From: Hyphomonadaceae bacterium | Lineage (GTDB): Bacteria > Pseudomonadota > Alphaproteobacteria > Caulobacterales > Hyphomonadaceae | Reading direction: 5' to 3' | Assembly: GCA_022844475.1 (NCBI GenBank) | Contig: JALHLR010000021.1 | Location: forward strand, 1-43,899 | Length of the DNA: 43,899 bases | In this document: piece by piece, positions 16,835 through 24,224 of the stretch | Layout: each line of letters opens with the position of its first letter | Position numbering within the stretch: position 1 is the first letter of the stretch | Position numbers and translations under genes: made by a program | The notes under the pieces: model-generated | What the model was told of the DNA's origin: nothing | Database searches by the model: none | What the model saw: the letters and a program-made list of their open reading frames with translations, nothing else

Positions 16835-17113
16835 TCAGATCTCGTCGCCCGGCTGCGAGAGCACGCGTGCGTCCCACTGCCACGACGTGAAGAGATAATC
16901 CTCGCCGCCCGGACGCTGGGCGAGGCTCACCTGCAACTTGAAGCGCGTGCCCACCGGATAGTCCTGCAGCAGCGCCTTGTTGCCCTCCAGCAGGAGCGTG
17001 GTTGGAAATTTCTGCCCCTTGACCGGACGCAACGCCACCTGCCCCTTCAGCGCACCCTTCTCGGCCAGAAAGCTCTCGGCCTCGATCGTCTGGTGGTCGT
17101 TGGGCAGTTTCAT
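16835..17113 (-). CDS. Small soluble protein of unknown function
   Basis: 92 aa: MKLPNDHQTIEAESFLAEKGALKGQVALRPVKGQKFPTTLLLEGNKALLQDYPVGTRFKLQVSLAQ..., ending in VLSQPGDEI. There is no signal peptide or membrane helix; the alternating pattern suggests a small beta barrel. AGGAGA six bases before ATG 17113 fixes the start. It is convergent with the M23 gene and downstream of the oligopeptidase gene on the same strand. Family not recognised. Confidence 0.7.
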   Translation of the reverse strand: MKLPNDHQTIEAESFLAEKGALKGQVALRPVKGQKFPTTLLLEGNKALLQDYPVGTRFKLQVSLAQRPGGEDYLFTSWQWDARVLSQPGDEI

Positions 17114-17249
17114 GTCGATCTCCTGTGATCGGCGGCCTGTCGCCAGCCGGCGCGCCGCGTCGCGCAATGCTTGTTTCCATGCAGAAGCGAAGCGCTATCA
17201 CGCGAAAGCGCCGCCGGGGAGAAAAATACCTGCGCCGTGGAAACGGAGC

Positions 17250-19412
17250 CTATTTCCCGTCCATCAGCTTCCGCGCCAGATAGGTGAACTCCAGTGCCGA
17301 GCGCCTCGCCGCCTCGCGCTGGTTCGCCGCCGCGGAGTGACCGCCGTCGATGTTCTCATAATAGAGAAACGGCTTGCCCATCTCTTCGAGAAGCTTTGCC
17401 ATCTTGCGGGCGTGGCCGGGATGTACACGATCGTCCTTGGTCGATGTCTCGAAGTAGATTTCCGGATAGGTCCTGGCCGGATCCACATTGTGATACGGCG
17501 ACAGCTTCTCGAGGAAAGCGCGCTCCTCGGCCACGTCAGGATCGCCATACTCGGCCATCCAGGACGCGCCCGCCAGCAGCATGTGATAGCGCAGCATGTC
17601 GAGCAGCGGCACCTGACAGACGATCGCGTTGAACAGGTCCGGGCGCTGCGTGTACATCACGCCCATCAGCAGACCGCCATTCGATCCGCCCATCGCGCCC
17701 AGCTTCTTCGGCGACGAGATCTTCCGCTTCACGAGGTCCTCGGCCACCGCGATGAAGTCGTCATAGACGACCTGCCGCTTCGTCTTGAGGCCCGCCTGAT
17801 GCCATGACGGCCCGAACTCGCCGCCGCCGCGGATGTTCGCCATCACATAGACGCCGCCCTGCTCCAGCCACAGCTTGCCCACCGTGCCCGAATAGCCCGG
17901 CGTCTGGCTCACCTGGAAACCGCCATAGCCATAGACGAGCGCAGGGTTCGATCCATCCAGCTTGATGTCGGTCTTGTGCACCACGAAGTAGGGCACCTTC
18001 GTCCCATCCTTCGATGTCGCCTCATACTGGTCGACCTTGTACGGCCCCGCATCGAACCATGCCGGCAGCTGCTTGATCGCCGCCACCGCTCCGGAAGCGC
18101 TGTCATACGTGTAGAGCGTGTCCGGTGAGAGATAGCCCTCGTATCCCAGGAACGCGGTCGACTCCCTGCTGTCGGAGAAGATCACGCCCGCCGACCCGTT
18201 CGGCGGCAGCTTTACTTCGCTCGATGCCCAGTTCGCGCCGTCCTTCCTGTAGGCCATCACCTTCACGACCACATTGTCGGAGATGTTCACCAGCACGTTG
18301 TTCTTCGTGATGCCCACACCCTGCAGCGCCTGCTTTGGCGTCGGCCGGAACACGAGCTCGACCTTGGGCAGGCCTCCATCCGCCACGAAGCCCGACCAGT
18401 TGAAGCCGACAAGATCGCCAGCCTTGAACTCGCCCTGCCCCTCAGGCGTCCAGTCCTCTTCCAGCGTCAGCAGCAGCGTGTCGGCAAAAATGCCTTGCGG
18501 GCTCGACTTCGCCGGGATCGGCAGTTTCAGCGTCCGTCCCTCGCCCGCCTTGGGGAAGATGAACCAGCTCGAGGTGTAGAACGTCTCCGCCCGCACTGCG
18601 CCGAACCACTGATTGCCCGCGCCGTCCTCCAGCGACACAGGCGAGGTCGCGACATCGGTCCCCTCGCCACGAAACACTTCCACCGCATCGCGCAGGGCCT
18701 GCCCGCGCTTCAGCCGCTTGATCACGAAGGGATAGCCGGACTCCGTCAGCGTCGCCTTGTCGCCCGAGAGATCCTTGTTCTCGTTGCCCCAGTCGGTTGC
18801 GATCAGCAGCGTGTCCTTGTCCTGCCACGCGATCGAGCTCTTGGCCTCGGGAATGTCGAAGCCGCCCGCCACGAAGCCGGCCTTCGCCCCGCCCTCCGCG
18901 ATCGAATACTCGCGCACGCGCACAGCATCCTTGCCGCCATCGGACAGCGACAGCAGGCAGCGCGTCTGCTCCGGCTTCAGGCATGACACGCCCTTGTAGA
19001 CCCAGTTCGCCCCCTCAGCCTTCGCCAGCGCATCGAGATCGAGCAGTGTCTCCCACTCGGGCGCTGCGCTCGCATAGCTTGCCGGCGTCGTGCGCCGCCA
19101 CAGGCCGCGCTCATGCGCCTCGTCCTGCCAGAAATTGTAGACGTGGCCCTGCCGGATCGACCCGTACGGGATCCGCTCCTTCGACGTCGCGATTCCCAGC
19201 GCCGCCTCATAATATCCCTTGAAGCGCGCATCGTTCTCGAGGATCGCCAGCGTCCGGTCATTCTGCGACCGCACCCACGCCAGCGCCTCCACGCCCTCCA
19301 CCTCTTCAAGATAGAGATGCTTCTCGCGGTCGATCGCCGTCGTCACTTTTGTCATCTCCTGGCTGGCGCACGCGGCCAATACCACCATCGCGCCGGCAAG
19401 CATCAGTCGCAT
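17250..19412 (-). CDS. Prolyl oligopeptidase (S9A) lipoprotein
   Basis: 720 aa from ATG 19412. Starts with a lipoprotein signal (MRLMLAGAMVVLAAC). A seven-blade propeller is followed by the C-terminal alpha/beta hydrolase domain with the triad Ser577 (GGSNGG), Asp661 (STKDDRVHP) and His692 (DGGHS). Family blocks VYGYGGFQVSQTPGYS and MANIRGGGEFGPSWHQAGLK.KRQVVYDDFIAVAEDL are intact. Cleaves short peptides after proline; here tethered to a membrane facing the periplasm. GGGAGA precedes 19412; the open frame continues to 19487, but that extension covers an operator and is not favoured. Divergent from the membrane protein/regulator pair, so it may respond to the same boxes. Confidence 0.92.
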   Translation of the reverse strand: MRLMLAGAMVVLAACASQEMTKVTTAIDREKHLYLEEVEGVEALAWVRSQNDRTLAILENDARFKGYYEAALGIATSKERIPYGSIRQGHVYNFWQDEAHERGLWRRTTPASYASAAPEWETLLDLDALAKAEGANWVYKGVSCLKPEQTRCLLSLSDGGKDAVRVREYSIAEGGAKAGFVAGGFDIPEAKSSIAWQDKDTLLIATDWGNENKDLSGDKATLTESGYPFVIKRLKRGQALRDAVEVFRGEGTDVATSPVSLEDGAGNQWFGAVRAETFYTSSWFIFPKAGEGRTLKLPIPAKSSPQGIFADTLLLTLEEDWTPEGQGEFKAGDLVGFNWSGFVADGGLPKVELVFRPTPKQALQGVGITKNNVLVNISDNVVVKVMAYRKDGANWASSEVKLPPNGSAGVIFSDSRESTAFLGYEGYLSPDTLYTYDSASGAVAAIKQLPAWFDAGPYKVDQYEATSKDGTKVPYFVVHKTDIKLDGSNPALVYGYGGFQVSQTPGYSGTVGKLWLEQGGVYVMANIRGGGEFGPSWHQAGLKTKRQVVYDDFIAVAEDLVKRKISSPKKLGAMGGSNGGLLMGVMYTQRPDLFNAIVCQVPLLDMLRYHMLLAGASWMAEYGDPDVAEERAFLEKLSPYHNVDPARTYPEIYFETSTKDDRVHPGHARKMAKLLEEMGKPFLYYENIDGGHSAAANQREAARRSALEFTYLARKLMDGK

Positions 19413-19478
19413 GCGTATCTCCCGTTTCGGGGTGGCAGGGTTAGCAGCCAGACCCCGCCGCGCAAGCAACATGCCCTC

Positions 19479-19546
19479 ACTTTCCAAGATGGAAAGTTTT
19501 CACTTGCCAAACTGGAAAGTCAGTCTTACTTTCCATCATGGAAAGT
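19479..19546. promoter_or_regulatory. Three tandem ACTTTCCA-N3-TGGAAAGT operators
   Basis: Box 1 at 19479-19497 (ACTTTCCA AGA TGGAAAGT) and box 3 at 19528-19546 (ACTTTCCA TCA TGGAAAGT) are perfect dyads; box 2 at 19502-19520 (ACTTGCCA AAC TGGAAAGT) has one change. Starts are 23 and 26 bp apart. They lie between the oligopeptidase and the membrane protein/winged-helix operon, whose second gene is the obvious candidate binder. Confidence 0.8.
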
Positions 19547-19558
19547 GAGCTCGCACCG

Positions 19559-20008
19559 ATGAACGACCAGCCCACCCCTGCCGAGGCGCTCGATCTCATC
19601 CGCAAGTCGCGCAACGCCGTTCGCGCCGCAGTCAGTGACGGCAAGGCCGCCCTTCGCTACGCGCTGATCTATTCCGCCATCGTCGGCGTGATGGTCGGCG
19701 GGCAGGTCCTCGACCTGCCCTTCAACGTGGTCTGCTCGGCCGGTGGCGTCCTCGGCCTCGCCCTGCTCGCCAAGACATGGTCGGACCGTACCGGCATCTG
19801 GATCAGCGGCGTCTCGCCCAGACGCGCCCGCTGGGTCGCAATCGGTCTCGGCGCAGTCCTGCTCGTCCTGATGCTTGTCGGCGTCCAATTCGGCCGCCAG
19901 CAACAGATCTGGGCCGGCATCCCGCTCGGCCTTGCCGCCTTCGCCATTGCGATGGCTGGGTCATGGCTCTGGATAAAGGTGTTTCTCGCCGAGACGCGTG
20001 AGCCATGA
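19559..20008 (+). CDS. Small integral membrane protein paired with a regulator
   Basis: 149 aa. A short polar N-terminus (MNDQPTPAEALDLIRKSRNAVRAAV) is followed by four hydrophobic helices (ALIYSAIVGVMVGGQVLDL, VVCSAGGVLGLALLAK, WVAIGLGAVLLVLMLVGVQF, AGIPLGLAAFAIAMAGSWLWIKVFL). ATG 19538 is in frame but lies inside operator box 3, so ATG 19559 is chosen; neither has a strong ribosome site. The stop overlaps the regulator start (ATGA at 20005). Membrane protein plus HTH_34-type regulator pairs recur in proteobacteria; the function is unknown. Confidence 0.75.
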   Translation: MNDQPTPAEALDLIRKSRNAVRAAVSDGKAALRYALIYSAIVGVMVGGQVLDLPFNVVCSAGGVLGLALLAKTWSDRTGIWISGVSPRRARWVAIGLGAVLLVLMLVGVQFGRQQQIWAGIPLGLAAFAIAMAGSWLWIKVFLAETREP

Positions 20009-20295
20009 AGGCGCCGGTGATAGACGCCGTGATCCACGCCCCCGGGCGGCTGCAGATCTGCGCGATCCTCGCAGACGTCGATCAGGCCGAATTCGCCACC
20101 GTCCGCGACGCCATCGCCGTATCGGACTCGGTCATGTCCAAGCACGTGAAACAGCTCGAGGATGCAGGTTACCTCGCCATCTCCAAGGCCGCCCGCGGCG
20201 GCCGCCAGCGCACCTGGCTGAAGCTCACGGCGGACGGCCGCCGCGCCTTCAAGGCCTATGTCGCCGAACTCACCCGGCTCGCCGGCATCGTCTAG
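20005..20295 (+). CDS. Winged-helix transcriptional regulator (HTH_34 type)
   Basis: 96-aa single-domain MarR/ArsR-like DNA-binding protein: HAPGRLQICAILADVDQAEFATVRDAIAVSDSVMSKHVKQLEDAGYLAISK is helix 1 to recognition helix, GGRQRTWLKLTADGRRAFKAYVAEL the wing and dimer helix. HTH_34 (PF13601) proteins have this size and the R.R.W..LT..GR.AF ending. It overlaps the upstream membrane gene by four bases, so both are co-translated. It very likely binds the three dyads at 19479-19546 and represses its own operon. Confidence 0.87.
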   Translation: MKAPVIDAVIHAPGRLQICAILADVDQAEFATVRDAIAVSDSVMSKHVKQLEDAGYLAISKAARGGRQRTWLKLTADGRRAFKAYVAELTRLAGIV

Positions 20296-20336
20296 CCGCT
20301 CGCGCAGGCAGAACACGAATGACCCCGCAGTGCAGC

Positions 20337-20350
20337 TTGATGCACGTCAA
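20337..20350 (+). promoter_or_regulatory. FNR/DNR-type box upstream of cytochrome c gene
   Basis: TTGATGCACGTCAA, matching TTGAT-N4-(A/G)TCAA, with symmetric C/G flanks. It is 52 bp before the cytochrome c start codon, a usual position for a Crp/Fnr-family activator that senses oxygen or NO. Confidence 0.6.
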
Positions 20351-20401
20351 GCCGGCATCGCGGGACAGGCGCAAGCTCCCCCCTGCAGACGGGAGGATCT
20401 A

Positions 20402-20761
20402 ATGCCTTTTCCCCCTCAGTTGGGCCTTGGTGCAGCGCTTGCGCTCCTTTCCGTCTGCGCCTCGCCAGACGCCAGCGCCCAGACCGGTGACGCCGCCCGC
20501 GGCAAGGCTTACGCGCGCGAGGCCTGCGCCGACTGCCACGCGGTCGAGCCCGGCATTCCCACGCCGCCCTTTGCAAAGGCGCCCAGCTTCTCAAGTGTGG
20601 CCGCCACGCCCGGCATGACGTCAATGGCGCTCAATGTCTGGTTCAGCACCTCGCACCCCACCATGCCGAACCTCATCATCCCGCAGAAGCAGAAGGAGGA
20701 CCTGATGGCCTACTTCGCCGCCCTCCGCGCCGCCAGCAAACAGGCCGAGCCCGACCAATAG
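20402..20761 (+). CDS. Monohaem c-type cytochrome
   Basis: 119 aa. Signal peptide MPFPPQLGLGAALALLSVCASPDASAQ, then GDAARGKAYAREACADCH with the haem-binding CADCH and, near the end, HPTMPNLIIP with the likely axial Met. It is a small periplasmic class I cytochrome c that shuttles electrons. GGGAGG seven bases before ATG 20402 supports this start. The FNR-type box upstream suggests induction at low oxygen. dapF follows after 46 bp but is unrelated in role. Confidence 0.88.
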   Translation: MPFPPQLGLGAALALLSVCASPDASAQTGDAARGKAYAREACADCHAVEPGIPTPPFAKAPSFSSVAATPGMTSMALNVWFSTSHPTMPNLIIPQKQKEDLMAYFAALRAASKQAEPDQ

Positions 20762-20807
20762 AGGGCCGCTCTAGCTTCGCCGCCCGCATCACCCTAAATC
20801 TCCCCCC

Positions 20808-21641
20808 ATGAAATTCTGGAAGATGAATGGTGCCGGGAATTCCTTCGTCATATTCGACGACAGGAAAGGCGGGCTGGGCCTGGCCCCCGACCAGGTCGCG
20901 GCCATTGCGGACCCGAAGACCGGCGTGGGCGCAGACCAGGTCATCGCCATGGAGCAGACGCTCCGCGGCGACGTCTTCATGCGCATCTGGAACCGCGATG
21001 GCTCCTCCGCCGAGGCCTGCGGCAACGCCACACGATGCGTCGCCTGGCTCGTGATGGAAGAGACCGGCAAGGACAGGCTCGTCATCGAGACCGTCGCCGG
21101 CAAGCTGAAAGCCGATCGCATCGCCCCCGACTCCCGAGGTATGGCGCGCATCGCCGTCGACATGGGCTCGCCGCTTCTCAAGTGGGAAGAGATCCCGCTG
21201 GCCGAGCGCATGGATACGCGCGGCATCGATCTCAAGATCGGACCGATCGATTCCCCCTACCTGCAGCTCCCCGGCGCCGTGAACATGGGCAACCCCCACG
21301 TCGTCTTCTTCGTGCCCGACCTCGACACTGTCGACGTGCAGGCCGTCGGCTCCCTCGTCGAATGGCATCCCCTCTTCCCGCAAGGCGTCAATGTCGGCTT
21401 CCTGCAGGTGCTTTCGAGAACCGAAACCCGCCTGCGCACCTGGGAGCGCAATGTCGGCCTCACCCTCGCCTGCGGCTCCAACAACTGCGCCGCCATCGTC
21501 GCCGCCGCGCGCCGCGGCCTCACCGACCGCAAGGCCCTCGTCCACAATGACGGCGGCGACATCGAGATCGACTGGAGCGAAGCCACCGACCACGTCATCA
21601 TGACCGGCCCGATCGAGCTGGAGTATGTGAGCGAGATCTAG
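20808..21641 (+). CDS. dapF: Diaminopimelate epimerase
   Basis: Converts LL- to meso-diaminopimelate for lysine and peptidoglycan. 277 aa, normal length. Start KFWKMNGAGNSFVIFDDR; the two catalytic cysteines are Cys71 (AEACGNATRC) and Cys222 (LACGSNNCAA), with GNPHVVFFV between. The loop wording AEACGNATR and ACGSNNC differs from the commonest MCGNGAR and ACGTGAC but is usual in alphaproteobacteria. No clear ribosome site before ATG 20808. Confidence 0.95.
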   Translation: MKFWKMNGAGNSFVIFDDRKGGLGLAPDQVAAIADPKTGVGADQVIAMEQTLRGDVFMRIWNRDGSSAEACGNATRCVAWLVMEETGKDRLVIETVAGKLKADRIAPDSRGMARIAVDMGSPLLKWEEIPLAERMDTRGIDLKIGPIDSPYLQLPGAVNMGNPHVVFFVPDLDTVDVQAVGSLVEWHPLFPQGVNVGFLQVLSRTETRLRTWERNVGLTLACGSNNCAAIVAAARRGLTDRKALVHNDGGDIEIDWSEATDHVIMTGPIELEYVSEI

Positions 21642-21650
21642 GGGGAACGG

Positions 21651-22005
21651 TTGACCGTCGACGACCAGGCGAACTTCAAGACAAGCTCCGCCAAGATCTC
21701 GAGAAGGCAGCCACTGCGATCGAAAACGAATTGGTCGAGGCCGTTCACTTTGGATACCCAGACGACATTGGTTCGGCACCCTTGGGCGCTGTTCCGCTGC
21801 GTACCGCTCAACTCGCGGCACCGACACGAAGCGGGCGCACGAACTGGCCGCCTGTCTGAAGCGGCGTAACGTGAGCTGCCTTGTGGCTCACGACGCGATT
21901 GAACCTGACGAAGACTGGCAAAAAGAAATCGAACGGGCGCTGCAAACGATGGACGCCGTGAGGGACCGGCAAAGACGTTTGCGCCTTCGCCGGTTTGGAG
22001 ACTAA
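21651..22005 (+). pseudogene. Broken TIR-domain protein gene
   Basis: Two protein-like segments lie in different frames. The first, 21671 to about 21780, reads ELQDKLRQDLEKAATAIENE and then LVEAVHFGYPDDIGSAPLG. The second, about 21808-21955, reads RSTRGTDTKRAHELAACLKR, then RNVSCLVAHDAIEPDEDWQK, then EIERALQTMDAV, which matches the first half of TIR domains of the type SHR..D...A..L...L....V..FVAHEDIEP..EWQ.EIE.AL..MDA. The SH of the first TIR strand is lost (here ST), at least one frameshift is needed between 21760 and 21810, another is likely near 21668 if TTG 21651 (GGGGGAA upstream) was the start, and the second half of the TIR domain is missing. TIR proteins often act as NADase effectors in phage defence; this copy looks dead. 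Confidence 0.65.
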
Positions 22006-22018
22006 CGTTCGACAACCG

Positions 22019-22687
22019 CTATTTGCGCTTCGTGTCGCCGTGGCCCGACTTCGGCATGCGTTCGACGGTCGTCGCAGACGGCCGGCTCTTTGCTGCCTTC
22101 ACTGGGATGAACTCGCCAGACTTGGCGTCGCGACCAGTCGGGAAAGTCTTGCTGCCTTTGCTCATGGCCATGCTTGCCTGACTCAAAAACCCCCGACCAC
22201 GTCGGATTCCAGCCGCGTCTGATTCATTGGCAGGTATCTTGTTCGCGCGTTGTTTTTTTCGTTCACGCGCTCGCAATCCCTCCGTCGCAAGCAGCACAGT
22301 CTTCGGGATCGGTTTCTCGCCGCTGGCGTAGTAGGCGATCATCCGGCGTGACAGGCCGAGGGCCGACGCCGCGCCATCGAGCGTCAGGGCGTGCGCCTCC
22401 ATCCACGCGCGGAAATCGTCCGCGCGCATCGTCTCGCCCGCCTGTTCATCGGCCCAGCGGCGAAGCTGCGGCGCGCCGAAATCGACGCCGCCCGGCCATT
22501 CGACTGACCAGCCATCATCGCTGAGCGCCGCCTTCGCGAACGCCCGCGCGGCGCGGATCGGCTTCAGGCCGGGATGCCCCGCGATGACCGCGCCAAGGTC
22601 CACGGCCGCGCCATGCCCATCATCCCATTCAAGCTCCAGCCTGCCGGGACCCGCCACGGCCAGAGACACCATCTTCCCGATTGCCAT
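22019..22687 (-). CDS. DUF2442-HTH protein with basic C-terminal extension
   Basis: 222 aa from ATG 22687 (GTG 22690 possible). Residues 1-85 are a DUF2442 domain (GRLELEWDDGHGAAVDLGAVI.., GWSVEWPGGVDFGAPQLRRWA); 90-130 are a Cro-like helix-turn-helix (FRAWMEAHALTLDGAASALGLSRRMIAYYASGEKPIPKTVLLA). Such proteins normally end about here. This one continues in frame for about 85 residues; the last 48 (MSKGSKTFPTGRDAKSGEFIP...RPSATTVER) look like a separate small protein family, so a second gene might start at 22165 or 22171, although I see no ribosome site. It overlaps the DUF4160 stop; together they resemble a type II toxin-antitoxin pair in which this protein is the DNA-binding partner. Confidence 0.75.
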   Translation of the reverse strand: MAIGKMVSLAVAGPGRLELEWDDGHGAAVDLGAVIAGHPGLKPIRAARAFAKAALSDDGWSVEWPGGVDFGAPQLRRWADEQAGETMRADDFRAWMEAHALTLDGAASALGLSRRMIAYYASGEKPIPKTVLLATEGLRARERKKQRANKIPANESDAAGIRRGRGFLSQASMAMSKGSKTFPTGRDAKSGEFIPVKAAKSRPSATTVERMPKSGHGDTKRK

Positions 22688-22917
22688 CACCGGTCTCCAC
22701 TCAATCGCGCCCAGTGCGCGCGCAACTCGGCGCGATGCGCCGCCGCCCAGGCCAGCGCCTCCCGCAGGTCGATCCGCCCGCTCGACGCGATCACCTCAAG
22801 CGTCTCGATATCAACCTGCGCCGCACCCTCGCGCCCCGGCACGTGAAAGTGCGGCGGCGGATGGTCGGCGAAATACATCGCAATCTCTGCCGAGGCGAAA
22901 CGCGCTATCCGGGGCAT
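22687..22917 (-). CDS. DUF4160 domain protein (putative toxin-antitoxin partner)
   Basis: 76 aa: MPRIARFASAEIAMYFADHPPPHFHVPGREGAAQVDIETLEVIASSGRIDLREALAWAAAHRAELRAHWARL. The I.MY..DH.PPHFHV......A..DI.T..VI.G.... block is DUF4160, nearly always next to DUF2442; the pair is regarded as toxin-antitoxin-like, but I know of no shown activity. Its stop overlaps the start of the DUF2442-HTH gene. There is no Shine-Dalgarno before ATG 22917. A perfect 21-bp dyad sits 13 bp upstream, fitting autorepression. Confidence 0.85.
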   Translation of the reverse strand: MPRIARFASAEIAMYFADHPPPHFHVPGREGAAQVDIETLEVIASSGRIDLREALAWAAAHRAELRAHWARLSGDR

Positions 22918-22929
22918 GACGGAAGATAG

Positions 22930-22950
22930 TGCAATGGTTGCACCATTGCA
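22930..22950. promoter_or_regulatory. 21-bp dyad in front of the DUF4160-DUF2442 operon
   Basis: Perfect arms TGCAATGG (22930-22937) and CCATTGCA (22943-22950) around TTGCA. It lies 13 bp upstream of the DUF4160 start within the 43-bp gap to the MFS gene; on the minus strand TTGCAA and CACTAT flank it as weak -35/-10 elements. It is the natural operator for the HTH protein of the pair. Confidence 0.65.
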
Positions 22951-22960
22951 AGCGGGCGCC

Positions 22961-24196
22961 TTACCTCTTCTCTCGTCGCGCCAACCCAGCTGCGACCCAG
23001 AACCCCGCCGCCAGCACGATCGCGCCTGCCAGCATCGCGATCAGCACTGGATCGTACGAGCTGTTGACCGACCACAGGGCCGCCGCTCCGAGTGGCGCCA
23101 GCGCGCGGGCGACGGTGGAGGGCGTGTTCATCACGCCGGCAATCGCGCCATAGTCCTGCCGGCTGATCATCTCCGGGATGGAGGCGCCGCGCACGATGGT
23201 GAGGATGCCGTTCGTCACGCTGTAGAGCGCCACCACGGCGACGATCGCCGCGAAGGACGGCGGCAGCCACACCAGCATGGCGAGACTCAGCGCAAAACCA
23301 GCCACAACCCATGAGCCGACAACCCGCATCGGCGCCTTGCCCGCGAAGATCGTCATCGCAATGCGCCCGCCCACCTGCCCCGGCCCGATCACCGCCATCG
23401 CCACGATGACAGCCGCCGTTTCAAAGCCGCGCTCCAGCAGCAGCGGATAGAGATGGAAGGTGAAGGCCGTGAACACGGCGGCATGCGCCGTATAGGCCAG
23501 CGTCAGGCTCCAGAATACGGGCGAGGCCATCGCCTGCCGCACGGCCGATCCGCCCTTCGTCGTCGGCGGTCCGGCAAGATCGCGCTGGACCAGGTCGCGC
23601 TCCGGCCGGATCGCCCAGCCATAGAGCCCCGCACAGACCACCAGATTGATGACGCCCAGCGCCGTCACCGCGCCGCGCCAGCCCCACAGGTCGATCATCA
23701 GCTGGATCAGCGGGATGAACACAGTCGAGGCAAAGCCGGCCCACAGCGTCACGGCGACAATGGCGTCGCGGGCGCCCGCAGCGCCGAAGCGGCGCGCCGC
23801 GACCGCGAACGCCGCCTCATAGAGGGTCGCCGCCTGAAGCGCGCCAAGCAGTCCGACAATCACATAGAGCCCGACAAGATCGCTGACCTGCGACCAGGCC
23901 AGCATCACCAGCCCCGCCAGCACCGACCCGCCCGTCATGATGAGACGGCCGTGCCCGCGATCGATCGCCCGCCCAAGCGGGAAAGATGCCGCCGCCGCAA
24001 TCAGCAACCCCGCCGTCGCCGCGCCGTAGAGCGATGTGCGCGACCAGCCTGTCTCGCGTTCGATCTGCTCGGCGATCAGCGGAAAGGCGTAGTAGAGCGC
24101 GCCCCACGAACAGATCTGGCCAATGCCGAGCGCGGCGATGAAGCCCTGCCTGCCTGCCATCCCCACACCGGGCGGCGATGGTGCAATTGCCGTCAT
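22961..24196 (-). CDS. MFS transporter (monocarboxylate-porter-like)
   Basis: 411 aa, twelve hydrophobic helices. GRQGFIAALGIGQICSWGALYYAFPLIAEQIERETGWSRTSLYGAATAGLLIAAAASFPLGRAIDRGHGR contains the loop 2-3 motif (G..DR.G.R-like) and the WS/GW..T.L start typical of the oxalate/formate and monocarboxylate MFS branches. Substrate unknown. Start 24196 (MTAIAPS) is chosen because the longer frame runs into the ACT gene. A 28-bp gap separates the ACT gene upstream on the same strand, so they may be co-transcribed. Confidence 0.85.
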   Translation of the reverse strand: MTAIAPSPPGVGMAGRQGFIAALGIGQICSWGALYYAFPLIAEQIERETGWSRTSLYGAATAGLLIAAAASFPLGRAIDRGHGRLIMTGGSVLAGLVMLAWSQVSDLVGLYVIVGLLGALQAATLYEAAFAVAARRFGAAGARDAIVAVTLWAGFASTVFIPLIQLMIDLWGWRGAVTALGVINLVVCAGLYGWAIRPERDLVQRDLAGPPTTKGGSAVRQAMASPVFWSLTLAYTAHAAVFTAFTFHLYPLLLERGFETAAVIVAMAVIGPGQVGGRIAMTIFAGKAPMRVVGSWVVAGFALSLAMLVWLPPSFAAIVAVVALYSVTNGILTIVRGASIPEMISRQDYGAIAGVMNTPSTVARALAPLGAAALWSVNSSYDPVLIAMLAGAIVLAAGFWVAAGLARREKR

Positions 24197-24224
24197 CGAA
24201 CAACGCCCCCGGCCGACGGACAGC

